From NCBI RefSeq assembly GCF_030863805.1, contig NZ_CP132957.1:1488001-1552000 (forward strand): DNA of 64,000 nucleotides, read 5' to 3'. This DNA is from Kineothrix sp. MB12-C1 (GTDB lineage Bacteria; Bacillota; Clostridia; Lachnospirales; Lachnospiraceae). Shown here in pieces: positions 34,503 through 42,742 of this stretch. The stretch's first letter is position 1, and each line of letters starts with the position of its first letter. The notes under the pieces are model-generated. The model ran no database searches. It worked only from the letters and a program-made list of their open reading frames with translations, and had not been told where the DNA came from. The translations under genes were made by a program, and so were the position numbers.

Positions 34503-35573
34503 TTATCCCTGTGTAATTACCGCGTTTTCATATAGCATATCGAGCACTTTCTCGCCCATCATATACTCTTTGTAAGCTGCAGCATTCACTTTCTCTTTGA
34601 ACTCTTCCACGGAGTCATAATTCGCTTCCGATGCCATCTGCTCTATCTTCTCTTGCAATTCCTCATCAGAAATATTCAAGTCCTCTGCATCCGCAATTGC
34701 CTTTAATGCAATGTACTGCTTCGCAGAATTGAGTGCCTGATTCTTGATTTCTTGCGGATAGGTCGCAGCATCCATTCCATAATAGAGCTGCATGAAATTA
34801 TTCAGATCCATCCCGTAATTAGCCGCTTCGTAAGTTAAGTTCTCCGTCAAAGTAGTCTCATAGCGTTCCAGCATCGCCACAGGAGGTTCCTTAATAAACT
34901 CACTTTTTTCTACGATTGCGCTGGCAAGACTACTCTCCGCCTTCGCCACATTAGCCATTTCCTGCTCTTCATACATCATATCATAAACATACTTCTGATA
35001 TTCTGCTACCGTACTGCATTCGAGTCCCAGTCCCTGAACGTATTCATCTGTCAGCTCCTGAGGAGTTGCTGCCATAATCGTATTCACCGTCACAGTGAAC
35101 ACCACAGCTTTCCCCGCCAAATCCTCTGCATGATAGTCTTCCGGGAACGTAAGATCGATATCACGGGTCTCTCCTACCTTCGCTCCTACCAAAGCTTCTT
35201 CAAATCCAGGAATAAACTGACCGGAACCAATCGTAAGGTTAGCCCCCGCTGCAGTACCTCCTTCGAAAGCAACTCCATCCAACATTCCTGCATAATCGAT
35301 ATTAACGGTATCCCCTTCCTTCACACCTTCCTCCGGATTCAGGCTGAGAAGATAATTGATGTAAGAATCCCTCATTTCGTCCGTTACTTCCGTATCCGTC
35401 TGTGTAATTTCAAGACCCTTATATTCTCCAAGCTTAATGTAATCCTTTGTCTTGATTTCATCCAAGTATACTTTCTCACTATCATCAGTACCTTTGCATG
35501 CAGCAAGTGATGCCACAGCCGCCGTCATTGCAGCGAACGTCACTATTTTTACCCATATTCTATTTCTTTTCAT
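34503..35573 (-). CDS. FKBP/trigger-factor-like peptidyl-prolyl isomerase lipoprotein
   Basis: Exported lipoprotein of 356 residues. Signal with lipobox SLAAC (Cys at about 27), an N-terminal region (DYIKLGEYKGLEIT), an FKBP domain (GDTVNIDYAGMLDGVAFEGG to QFIPGFEEALVGAKVGE, about 95-180), and a helical trigger-factor C-terminal-like region (TLTENLTYEAANYGMDLNNFM, about 190-350). It should help fold proteins outside the membrane, an extracytoplasmic analogue of trigger factor common in Clostridia. ATG at 35573 chosen; a TTG at 35588 is in frame. The leader downstream on this strand holds copy R3. Confidence 0.88.
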   Translation of the reverse strand: MKRNRIWVKIVTFAAMTAAVASLAACKGTDDSEKVYLDEIKTKDYIKLGEYKGLEITQTDTEVTDEMRDSYINYLLSLNPEEGVKEGDTVNIDYAGMLDGVAFEGGTAAGANLTIGSGQFIPGFEEALVGAKVGETRDIDLTFPEDYHAEDLAGKAVVFTVTVNTIMAATPQELTDEYVQGLGLECSTVAEYQKYVYDMMYEEQEMANVAKAESSLASAIVEKSEFIKEPPVAMLERYETTLTENLTYEAANYGMDLNNFMQLYYGMDAATYPQEIKNQALNSAKQYIALKAIADAEDLNISDEELQEKIEQMASEANYDSVEEFKEKVNAAAYKEYMMGEKVLDMLYENAVITQG

Positions 35574-35709
35574 TCTAAATAAACCCAAGCCTTTCTCATA
35601 CCTATCTTGCCTTTTGAAAAGAAGGCAGTATCTCTTTTATACCACAAATCTTCTTTCCTTAAAACCCTTTTCCTACTTTTTTCATAACTTCTTCACATAC
35701 TGCCTTTGT

Positions 35710-35743
35710 GTTACTGTTTGCAGGCTTGCCTGTGAACAGTAAC
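35710..35743. repeat. Dispersed repeat, copy R4
   Basis: 15-base arms GTTACTGTTTGCAGG / CCTGTGAACAGTAAC (13 of 15 paired) with a 4-base loop, lying between the cls stop and the PPIase gene. Confidence 0.65.
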
Positions 35744-35756
35744 GCCTTTGTCACTG

Positions 35757-37223
35757 CTACAGCAAGGGGGAAAGCGGCCTGCTTACTTGCTCAAGAAACT
35801 TTACTTTGATTGAACGGCTCATGTATACACTTCGCGTAACCTTTTTCGACTTTTTTAAATCTTCATCGAAGATTTCCCGCATTTTTCTTGCTTGCTCTTC
35901 GCTATATATCACTGCATTTACTTCAAAGTTCAACGCAAAACTGCGAATATCCATATTGGCGGTACCATAGCACAGCACCTTATCATCCACAATCATCCCC
36001 TTTGCGTGAAGAAAACCATCCTCATAAGTGTAGCAGTTTGCGCCTGCCATAACCAAGTCTCCAATATAAGAATAGGTCGCCCAATAGACAAAGGGATGGT
36101 CCGGCTTGCATGGAATCATCACATTCACCTCGATACCGGAGTGAATTGCTATCATCAACGCCGCGAAAATAGCTTCATCGGGAATAAAATACGGCGTCTG
36201 AATATGGATACTTTTTTTTGCTTTTCCAATTAAACGCAAATAATTGTCACGGATATTCTGATATCTGGAGTCAGGACCGCTGGAAACAATCTGAATCTCA
36301 CAGTACTGCTTGGAGACCACAGGATCTTTATTCAAGTAAGCACTCGTCAAAAACAAGTTCTCCTTAGCCGTATAATTCCAATCCAGGGCAAAACGAATCT
36401 GGAGCGCCAATACCGCCGTTCCTGTTATCCTTAGATGGGTATCCCTCCAATTTCCGAACTTTTCATCCAGGCCGATATATTCTTTCCCGATATTAAAACC
36501 GCCCAGATATCCGATTTTTCCATCGATAATTACTATTTTCCTATGATTGCGGTAATTAATACGAAGATGTAGACGCCGTAGGAGAGCAGGAAAAAATTCT
36601 GAAGTTTTTATCCCCAGATCGTTTAGCTTTTTCCAATATCTTTTAGGTATCGAACGGCAGCCCATCCCATCATAGAGAATACGTACTTCTACTCCTTCTC
36701 TTACTTTTTCCACAAGTACATCTTTAATCCGTTGGAATAATATATCATTTTTTATAATATAATATTGCACATGGATATATGTGCTGGCTTCCCGCATATC
36801 CGTAAGAAGTGCCTCAAACTTCTCATTTCCTTCTGTAAAAATACTAATATCATTGTCATCCGTCAGCATAGCTGCCGAAGCATCCAGATTGTACATAACA
36901 AGATCTGAATATTCCACGATTCCCGGATCCCTCTTCTCCAGTTCTTTGTTGCGCAGGCTGTATTCCTGGCTGCGGATAGCATCGCTTAAGTGATCTTCAA
37001 TCTCCTTGATCCGGAACATCTTCTGCTTATGCATATCCGTTCCTATGAGCAGATAGAAAATAAAACCGAGAATAGGGACAAAATATAGAAGCAGGAGCCA
37101 TGTCCATACGACCTTAGGATCCTTCCTCTGGAAAAATATAATGATTACCGCAAATATTAAATTAATAAAAATCAGATGGTTAAAGACGAAGAAAATACCC
37201 ATCCGAACGCTTTCCCAAATCAT
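35757..37223 (-). CDS. cls: Cardiolipin synthase (phospholipase D family)
   Basis: Membrane enzyme joining two phosphatidylglycerols to cardiolipin. Two N-terminal transmembrane helices (about 8-27 and 35-58, with WTWLLLLYFVPILGFIFYLL), then two PLD domains with HKD motifs HRKIVIIDGKIGYLGG and HAKGMIVDD...GTANMD. 488 residues from ATG 37223, normal for ClsA-type enzymes. AAGGGTG lies before this ATG; a start at 37259 would add 12 unlikely residues. Monocistronic by appearance. Confidence 0.94.
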   Translation of the reverse strand: MIWESVRMGIFFVFNHLIFINLIFAVIIIFFQRKDPKVVWTWLLLLYFVPILGFIFYLLIGTDMHKQKMFRIKEIEDHLSDAIRSQEYSLRNKELEKRDPGIVEYSDLVMYNLDASAAMLTDDNDISIFTEGNEKFEALLTDMREASTYIHVQYYIIKNDILFQRIKDVLVEKVREGVEVRILYDGMGCRSIPKRYWKKLNDLGIKTSEFFPALLRRLHLRINYRNHRKIVIIDGKIGYLGGFNIGKEYIGLDEKFGNWRDTHLRITGTAVLALQIRFALDWNYTAKENLFLTSAYLNKDPVVSKQYCEIQIVSSGPDSRYQNIRDNYLRLIGKAKKSIHIQTPYFIPDEAIFAALMIAIHSGIEVNVMIPCKPDHPFVYWATYSYIGDLVMAGANCYTYEDGFLHAKGMIVDDKVLCYGTANMDIRSFALNFEVNAVIYSEEQARKMREIFDEDLKKSKKVTRSVYMSRSIKVKFLEQVSRPLSPLL

Positions 37224-37425
37224 AAATTCACCCTTGCTCCCATCTGCGTGCTTTGGCACGCATAAAAATCAGAGAGCGTGAAAATTTATTTTTCACTCTT
37301 ATATTTCCCCTCTCCGCTTGCGGCTGATTTCACATCAGCTCGTCTCACTGCTTATTATATAACATATTCCCCGTTTCTTCAACGGATTTACTACTGCTCA
37401 CCATACTATATCTTATTAATTATTC

Positions 37426-37454
37426 TTGCGTATTTGAAGAAACAATGCTACAAT
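37426..37454 (+). promoter_or_regulatory. Sigma-A promoter of the 158-residue membrane protein
   Basis: Plus strand TTGCGT, 17-base spacer, TACAAT, 35 bases before the GTG start. Confidence 0.65.
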
Positions 37455-37489
37455 AAACCTTGCATTAACGTAAATCAGGAGGTTATATT

Positions 37490-37966
37490 GTGAATACATT
37501 ATCTATTGTATTATTAGTTATATTGGCTGTTTTACTCATCGCTGTTGTGGCATTATATTTTCTCGGGAAAAGAGCCCAGAAGAAACAGGAAGCACAGCAG
37601 GAACAAATCGATGCAATGAAGCAGACCGTCTCAATGCTCGTTATCGATAAGAAGCGGATGAAGATGAAAGATTCCGGACTTCCTCAGGCAGTCATCGAAC
37701 AGACTCCCCGTCTGTTACGCGGTTCCAAGTTCCCGGTAGTAAAGGCAAAAGTTGGTCCGCAGATTATGACTCTCGTATGTGATGAGAAGATTTTCGACAT
37801 GGTACCGGTGAAAAAAGAAGTAAAAGCAGTCGTTAGCGGTATCTATATTACCGACGTAAAGGGACTTCATGGTAAAGCAGTAGCTGCTCCGAAGAAAAAG
37901 CAAAGCGCTTTCAGAAATGCAATTGAGAAATTACAGGAAAAAGCCGGAGCAAAGCCATTGAAATAA
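37490..37966 (+). CDS. Hypothetical membrane-anchored protein (158 aa)
   Basis: One N-terminal transmembrane helix (about 4-26) followed by a basic, helical cytoplasmic-type segment (KRAQKKQEAQQEQIDAMKQT) and a small beta-rich domain (FPVVKAKVGPQIMTLVCDEKIFDMVPVKKEVKAVVSG in outline), then a Lys-rich tail. No family recognised; similar short proteins are common in Lachnospiraceae. GTG start with AGGAGG eight bases upstream. A strong terminator follows 28 bases after the stop. Function unknown. Confidence 0.75.
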   Translation: MNTLSIVLLVILAVLLIAVVALYFLGKRAQKKQEAQQEQIDAMKQTVSMLVIDKKRMKMKDSGLPQAVIEQTPRLLRGSKFPVVKAKVGPQIMTLVCDEKIFDMVPVKKEVKAVVSGIYITDVKGLHGKAVAAPKKKQSAFRNAIEKLQEKAGAKPLK

Positions 37967-37993
37967 ATAAAAACATAATATGACATAAAAAGC

Positions 37994-38025
37994 AAAAGCG
38001 ACTATTTTAATGAATAGCCGCTTTT
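37994..38025. terminator. Terminator, shared by convergent genes
   Basis: AAAAGCGACTATT pairs with AATAGCCGCTTTT and is followed by T7 on the plus strand. The DUF1934 gene's stop (38002) lies inside the stem. Confidence 0.85.
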
Positions 38026-38448
38026 TTTAGAACGTATCTCTATTGTTATCTTGCAATCTGCAAAATGTTCATAATTCAATTCCAAGGCATAATCCACATT
38101 CACCACAATATGCTCCTCCTCTTCCTCGAAACGAATGCTTCTGGCATCGATTCCAATGAGGATTTGTCCGTAAGGTGTATGGTAGCTTGTCATATTCTTT
38201 TTATTCTCTTCAAAAACCATATGAACATTGATAAGGCCTTTTTTCGTCAGTTCCAGAGAATTATTTTTGAACTTAATAATATTTTTGGTGCTTTCTTCGA
38301 ACCCTTCCGTCACTTCCTCATAGAGAATATAATGGCTTTCATCCCTTTTATAATATTCCGCCGGAGTAATCGTCTCGATTTCATCTCCATCCGAAGAATG
38401 GATATCGAACTGTAACCCTTTTAAGGACAGCAATACCTCTTTTGTCAT
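38002..38448 (-). CDS. DUF1934-family protein
   Basis: 148-residue beta-barrel-like protein of the DUF1934 family (lipocalin-like fold in B. subtilis YwiB). Seen: KEVLLSLKGLQFD at the start, YYKRDESHYILYEEV, NIIKFKNNSLELTKKG, and HTPYGQILIGIDARSI then LNYEHFADCKITIEIR, the family's usual strand order. ATG at 38448 chosen because the family starts there; the longer frame to 38586 runs through a dispersed repeat and is not credible. Shine-Dalgarno is weak. Confidence 0.82.
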   Translation of the reverse strand: MTKEVLLSLKGLQFDIHSSDGDEIETITPAEYYKRDESHYILYEEVTEGFEESTKNIIKFKNNSLELTKKGLINVHMVFEENKKNMTSYHTPYGQILIGIDARSIRFEEEEEHIVVNVDYALELNYEHFADCKITIEIRSKKSGYSLK

Positions 38449-38472
38449 AATAATAACCACATCTTTCTGAAT

Positions 38473-38614
38473 GTTACTATTCAGCCTACGGCTTCCTAGC
38501 AACAATTTTTGCACAGAAATACTGCATAGCAGTATTTCGCGCTTGCCAAACTCGGGTTTTCTGTAATCTTCGCTCACAAAAAACACCTCGCGGTGTTGAT
38601 GGCTGAACTGTTAC
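38473..38614. repeat. Dispersed repeat, long copy R5
   Basis: 142-bp copy with ends GTTACTATTCAGCC and GGCTGAACTGTTAC in inverted orientation, enclosing smaller palindromes GAAATACTGC-AT-GCAGTATTTC (38516-38539) and AACACC-TCGC-GGTGTT (about 38583-38597). It separates murI from the DUF1934 gene; a further CTGAACAGTTGCCC end lies at 38657-38670. Confidence 0.75.
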
Positions 38615-38668
38615 TTCTAAGTTTCTAATAGTGTTACCAGGATGCTGTGAGGGCACTGAACAGTTGCC

Positions 38669-39511
38669 CTAATAGTTCTCAATATGGATGGTTTTGGCAG
38701 ACAGAATTCCATATTCCAGAATAGAATTGGCAAACGTCTTGAATTTATCCGCCATATCACTCACATAGAACTGGTAGCGGTTATCTCCAAGTTCGGGAGT
38801 CTTTTTATTCAAAAGCCCTTCCATTTCTAACAGCTCCTTTAATTCCTTCGCGGTCTCATACGCAGGATTCACCAAGGTCACCTTTTCTCCCATAATCTTT
38901 CCTACCGTAGAACGAATTAGGGGATAATGTGTACAGCCCAGGATTAGCGTATCGATGCCGCTGTCAATCAACTCGCTCAGATATCTTATAGCAATTTCAT
39001 CGGTAACCGGGTCTTGCCAAAGTCCTTCTTCCACAAGAGGAACGAATAAGGGACAGGCCTTGCCAAGCACAGTTATCCTCGGATTGATTTTATTGATATA
39101 TGTAGAATAAATACGGCTTCCCACTGTACCTTCTGTTCCTATCACTCCGACTTTACCATTTATAGTCGCTTCCACCGCAACCTTTGCTCCCGGCTTAATT
39201 ACGCCGATTATCGGAATATCCAGTTCCTTTTCAATTTCGTCCAAAGCATACGCGCTTGCCGTATTACAGGCGACAACAATTGCCTTCACCGGCTGTTCCT
39301 GCAGAAAGTGTACAATCTGCCTGGAATATTTCGTAATTGTTTCTTTGGATTTGCTCCCATAGGGTACTCTGGCCGTATCCCCGAAATATATAATCTTCTC
39401 GTTAGGAATCTGTCTCATAATTTCCTTCGCTACGGTCAATCCTCCTACACCGGAATCAAACACTCCGACCGGCAACTCACTGAATGCCTCTATTTCCTTT
39501 ATCACCGTCAT
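38669..39511 (-). CDS. murI: Glutamate racemase
   Basis: Makes D-glutamate for peptidoglycan. 280 residues. The two catalytic cysteines are in VACNTASAYALDE and LGCTHYPLI; substrate loop GVFDSGVGGLTVAKE and FGDTARVPYGSKS are intact. AAAGGAAG precedes the ATG. The upstream small secreted-protein gene overlaps its start by 35 bases, so the two are likely co-transcribed. Confidence 0.96.
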   Translation of the reverse strand: MTVIKEIEAFSELPVGVFDSGVGGLTVAKEIMRQIPNEKIIYFGDTARVPYGSKSKETITKYSRQIVHFLQEQPVKAIVVACNTASAYALDEIEKELDIPIIGVIKPGAKVAVEATINGKVGVIGTEGTVGSRIYSTYINKINPRITVLGKACPLFVPLVEEGLWQDPVTDEIAIRYLSELIDSGIDTLILGCTHYPLIRSTVGKIMGEKVTLVNPAYETAKELKELLEMEGLLNKKTPELGDNRYQFYVSDMADKFKTFANSILEYGILSAKTIHIENY

Positions 39512-39896
39512 TACTGCTTCCTTTACTTTCTATTATGCCCACCTTCCCTGCCATTTCCTTAGGGGTAAGCATATCTTCTCTGTGAAAAAACTTCTGTGAC
39601 TGTTCAGTACCATCACAGTTATAAATTTCTTCCTTCTCTTCTTCCGGCTTCTCACGAAATAAGCTATGAAACAATGCACTTCTTACACGAATTTGTTCCG
39701 GCTTCGCTTCACAGATCTGCGTAAACATATCTGCTGCCTTCCCAGAATCGTTATCGGACATCTCCTCTGTCCCGCCAGCGCTCTCTTCATAAACAACTTC
39801 ACATACTTCCTGCGTAAAACATAAGTCAGGATATATCATACCCCAGAATCCCATCGTTGCAAATAGGATAATACCAGTTTCCCATATCTTCTTCAT
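39477..39896 (-). CDS. Hypothetical membrane/exported protein overlapping murI
   Basis: 139 residues from the ATG at 39896 (AAGGAGAG upstream). One N-terminal hydrophobic segment (about 5-20: ETGIILFATMGFWGMIY), then an acidic, disordered-looking chain (YEESAGGTEEMSDNDSGKAADM) with no known domain. A copy of the dispersed repeat (39596-39622) lies inside the frame and encodes about nine residues (YNCDGTEQS), so the C-terminal part may be recent. The end overlaps murI by 35 bases. Probably real because of its good start and composition, but function is unknown. Confidence 0.55.
   Translation of the reverse strand: MKKIWETGIILFATMGFWGMIYPDLCFTQEVCEVVYEESAGGTEEMSDNDSGKAADMFTQICEAKPEQIRVRSALFHSLFREKPEEEKEEIYNCDGTEQSQKFFHREDMLTPKEMAGKVGIIESKGSSNDGDKGNRGIQ
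39596..39622. repeat. Dispersed repeat, copy R6 (inside a coding frame)
   Basis: GTGACTGTTCAGTACC with partner end CACAGTTAT. The only copy inside the body of a predicted gene. Confidence 0.6.
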
Positions 39897-39987
39897 CAGG
39901 TCTCTCCTTGCCATGCTTCGCCTTATCTTTGCAAAGCTCTGTTACAAGAAGTCTACCCCTATTTTAGATACTTATTCCGTAAATACC

Positions 39988-40079
39988 CAGACCTACTGAA
40001 TAGCTATTACTTTATTTGTAACTGTTCTGTACCTTCACAGTTACATGCGCAGACCTACTGAATAGCTATTACTTTATTT
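39988..40079. repeat. Dispersed repeat, copy R7 with 30-bp direct repeats
   Basis: Two identical 30-bp units containing CAGACCTACTGAATAGCTAT (39988-40017 and 40050-40079) flank a hairpin copy GTAACTGTTCTGTACC...CAGTTAC (40018-40044). The right unit includes the stop codon of the GntR gene. Confidence 0.75.
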
Positions 40080-40757
40080 CTGTCTGTTTTCCAAGCGTAT
40101 CTGCTTAATAATAGATATTTCCTGATTATCGATATGAAGCATTGCTGCCTTTGCTGCTGCCTCACTATCCTTGTTCATAATACTCTCATATATGATTCTA
40201 TGTTCCTCTATCAGCCTCTCATGCTGACTTTCGTCCTTAATATATTCAAAGCGATAACGATACATCTGCTCCGCCAGATTATTAACGAGCTGCACCAGCC
40301 TCTGATTGCCCGTAGCTTTCACTATAATATCATGCAGAGCCACGTCCGCTTTGGCAATAATCGTAAGGTCCTTAGTCTTCGCCGCCTCTTCGAATTCTCT
40401 GCAAGCTTCCTTTAAATGCTCCATCTCTTCCTCTGTGATACGCTCACAGGCAAGCTCCGCACAGAGCGCATCTAGAGCACGGCGCACTTCCAGTACATCC
40501 CTAAGACTTTTCTCCGTAATCTGTGCTACCTCTGCCCCTCTTCTGGGTATCATGATAACCAGACCTTCCAGTTCCAGTTTACGAATCGCTTCCCGTATCG
40601 GGGTTCTGCTGACTCCTAACTTATTGGCAAGGTGAATCTCCATCAGCCGTTCTCCCGGCTTCAGTTCTCCGGTCAGTATCGCCTTGCGCAGTGTATTGAA
40701 TACCACATCCCTCAGTGGCAAGAATTCATCCATACTTACTTGAAAATTATTGCCCAT
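40074..40757 (-). CDS. GntR-family regulator (FadR/FCD type)
   Basis: 227-residue repressor-type regulator. N-terminal winged helix (about 12-75): RKAILTGELKPGERLMEIHL, LGVSRTPIREAIRKLELEGLV. C-terminal all-helical FCD ligand domain (about 85-220) with metal/ligand residues in DVALHDIIVKATGN and later LIEEHRIIYESI and AMLHID. FCD regulators usually respond to small organic acids. It lies 36 bases after ispE and may be co-transcribed; targets unknown. Its last codons lie in the dispersed repeat. Confidence 0.9.
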   Translation of the reverse strand: MGNNFQVSMDEFLPLRDVVFNTLRKAILTGELKPGERLMEIHLANKLGVSRTPIREAIRKLELEGLVIMIPRRGAEVAQITEKSLRDVLEVRRALDALCAELACERITEEEMEHLKEACREFEEAAKTKDLTIIAKADVALHDIIVKATGNQRLVQLVNNLAEQMYRYRFEYIKDESQHERLIEEHRIIYESIMNKDSEAAAKAAMLHIDNQEISIIKQIRLENRQK

Positions 40758-40793
40758 ATCGTAACCATGCCTTTCCTATTCGCCCCATTTCCT

Positions 40794-41666
40794 CTAGTCC
40801 CGATTATTTACCGGAACAGTAACATATACCTCTTTTGCCAACCCCTCTTTTGTTAATCCCTCCTTCGCCTTCTGTGCTCTCTCCTGCGTAGAATAAATAC
40901 CGAACACAGTAGGTCCACTCCCGCTCATCAGCGCCCCCATCGCTCCATTCGCATTCATAAACTGTTTGATTTTGTCCACTTGCGGATATTCCTTTACCGT
41001 TACCGTTTCCAGAACATTTTCTATTCTCGCCGCAATTCCATCTAAGTCCTCTGCCTCCAGGGCATCTATCATCCCATGGATATCCGGATGATCCGTCAGA
41101 TAATCCGCGTGCAAGTTCTCATATACGAACTTCGTGGATACATCGATATCCGGCTTCGCAATCAGCAGAAAACAATCCGGCATCCCGGGAAGCTGTTTGA
41201 GCTTCTCTCCAATCCCTTCTGCCAAAGCAGTACCACCTTGTATGCAGTAGGGAACATCTGCACCGATCCTCACAGCAAGCGCACATAGTTCATCAATGGT
41301 AAGTCCTAAGGAAAATAGCTCGTTCATCCCATGAAATACTGCAGCCGCATCCGTGCTGCCTCCTGCCATACCTGCCGCCATGGGAATTCTCTTCTCCAGA
41401 GTAATATACACTCCTTCTTTTATGCTATAATTATCCACCAAAAGCTTCGCCGCCTTATAGACTAAATTATTCTCATCTCCCAGCAGCTCTTCCTTATTGG
41501 TAACCAACGTAATTCCCGGCTCACCTTTCTTATGAAAAGTAAGCGTATCATACAGGCCGATGGACTGCATAATCATCTTTACTTCATGATATCCATCTTC
41601 TCTGCGCCTTATGACATCCAACCCCAGATTAATTTTTGCGTAAGCTTTTCTCGTAATCGTATCCAT
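40794..41666 (-). CDS. ispE: 4-diphosphocytidyl-2-C-methyl-D-erythritol kinase
   Basis: GHMP kinase of the non-mevalonate isoprenoid route, 290 residues. AYAKINLGLDVIRRREDGYHE near the start, the ATP-binding GHMP box PMAAGMAGGSTDAAAV (about 92-107), and GSGPTVFGIY near the C-terminus. A consensus promoter lies about 135 bases upstream, with dispersed copy R8 in the leader between. The GntR gene follows. Confidence 0.95.
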   Translation of the reverse strand: MDTITRKAYAKINLGLDVIRRREDGYHEVKMIMQSIGLYDTLTFHKKGEPGITLVTNKEELLGDENNLVYKAAKLLVDNYSIKEGVYITLEKRIPMAAGMAGGSTDAAAVFHGMNELFSLGLTIDELCALAVRIGADVPYCIQGGTALAEGIGEKLKQLPGMPDCFLLIAKPDIDVSTKFVYENLHADYLTDHPDIHGMIDALEAEDLDGIAARIENVLETVTVKEYPQVDKIKQFMNANGAMGALMSGSGPTVFGIYSTQERAQKAKEGLTKEGLAKEVYVTVPVNNRD

Positions 41667-41691
41667 CGTTTACTCCATCTGCATTTTATAT

Positions 41692-41773
41692 GTAACAGTT
41701 CACTACCCTCACTTGTCTTCCCCACGTATTCTTACAGTCAGCGCAGCAAATGCGCAGACCTACTGAATCGTTG
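41692..41773. repeat. Dispersed repeat, copy R8
   Basis: 82-bp copy: left end GTAACAGTTCACTACC, right module CTTACAGTCAGCGCAGCAAA through ACCTACTGAATCGTTGC, inner stem GCGCA-GCAAA-TGCGC. In the ispE leader. Confidence 0.75.
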
Positions 41774-41798
41774 CTTTTGTATACACATATTGTACTTA

Positions 41799-41827
41799 AT
41801 TATATGTAATCTGTATGCGTTCGTCAA
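41799..41827 (-). promoter_or_regulatory. Sigma-A promoter of ispE
   Basis: Minus strand TTGACG, 17-base spacer, TATAAT. Confidence 0.75.
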
Positions 41828-42078
41828 TGCTTACGGTATAAATATGGCATCTCTTATACAAGATACAGTATGTGAAAATTTCGTTACTATTCACCGTACC
41901 GGTCGAAAAATCCGCCAAATAAGATAAGGATAACATAAAAACACATCGTAAATTTGGGAAAATCCAGTTTATGCTCTAAGCAAATGAGCATAACTAGACG
42001 ATATATATAACAAATCAGGAATAATTCCCAGTTTTATTTTTTACTATTCAATCTCATGCAACCAAGGAGGGTTTTACG
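41828..42078. other. Region upstream of the 200-residue gene
   Basis: Contains a hairpin GTTTATGCTC-N9-GAGCATAAC (41968-41995) and a possible sigma-D-like promoter overlapping it. No gene. I checked for a GEMM-type c-di-GMP aptamer and do not see its conserved core. Confidence 0.5.
41977..42004 (+). promoter_or_regulatory. Possible sigma-D-like promoter
   Basis: TAAG, 16 bases, GACGATAT, close to the motility sigma pattern TAAA-N14-16-GCCGATAT, about 75 bases before the next gene. Only partial match. Confidence 0.35.
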
Positions 42079-42681
42079 ATGGGCGTAAATGGAATTACAA
42101 GCGGAGTAAGCGCTGCCGATGCTTACAACAATACATATAGCACCGCTTCAAAAAAAGGCAATGATAAGGAAGTAACGAAGGAAGAAAACAACAATGGCGT
42201 AATTTATGAGCCTTCTGCTAACGAAAGCACCAAAAAGGTATACAAACAAGATACTGAACTAATTGCTAAATTAAAAGCGGATGCCGATGCCCGCCTTTCA
42301 CAGTTTAAGAGCCTTGTAGAACAGATGATGGCTAATCAAGGTAAGACTTTAGGAAAAGCAGACAGTATCTGGAGTTTTCTCGCAAGCGGTGATTTCACCG
42401 TAGATCCTGCCGTAAAGGCACAGGCGGAGAAGGATATCGCCGATGACGGCTATTGGGGCGTGGATCAGACTTCCAGCCGCATCGTCGATTTTGCAACTGC
42501 TTTGACCGGAGGAGACCCGAGTAAAATCGAAGCAATGCGCGATGCCTTCAAAGAAGGCTTCGATCAGGCCACAAAGACATGGGGCAAGAAGCTGCCGGAC
42601 ATCAGCCAGAGAACTTATCAGGCTGTTATGGACAAGTTCGACCAACTCGTGGAGAAGTCCAAAGCTCCGGAATCTAATTAA
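42079..42681 (+). CDS. Hypothetical Ser/Asn-rich protein (200 aa)
   Basis: Soluble protein without signal peptide. The N-terminal 60 residues are low-complexity (Asn, Ser, Thr, Lys, Glu); the rest is helical with SIWSFLASGDFTVDPAVKAQAEKDI and YWGVDQTSSRIVDFATALTGGDP, a conserved-looking core seen in uncharacterised Lachnospiraceae proteins. AAGGAGGG precedes the ATG and a terminator follows. The first residues MGVNGITSG and the possible sigma-D promoter hint at a flagellar or secreted role, but that is weak inference. Confidence 0.75.
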   Translation: MGVNGITSGVSAADAYNNTYSTASKKGNDKEVTKEENNNGVIYEPSANESTKKVYKQDTELIAKLKADADARLSQFKSLVEQMMANQGKTLGKADSIWSFLASGDFTVDPAVKAQAEKDIADDGYWGVDQTSSRIVDFATALTGGDPSKIEAMRDAFKEGFDQATKTWGKKLPDISQRTYQAVMDKFDQLVEKSKAPESN

Positions 42682-42705
42682 ATACTAACAGTTTGAATTA
42701 AATTG

Positions 42706-42740
42706 AAATGGGAAAGCGTAATGAACACACTTTCCCATTT
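42706..42740. terminator. Terminator between convergent genes
   Basis: Eleven-base perfect stem AAATGGGAAAG / CTTTCCCATTT followed by TTTTATTTT on the plus strand; also lies two bases before the sipL stop, serving that gene from the other side less well. Confidence 0.85.
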
Positions 42741-42742
42741 TT

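Noticed and set aside
41930-42078. c-di-GMP (GEMM) riboswitch
   Set aside because: A hairpin and GGGAAAATCC are present but not the conserved GEMM core or receptor loop.
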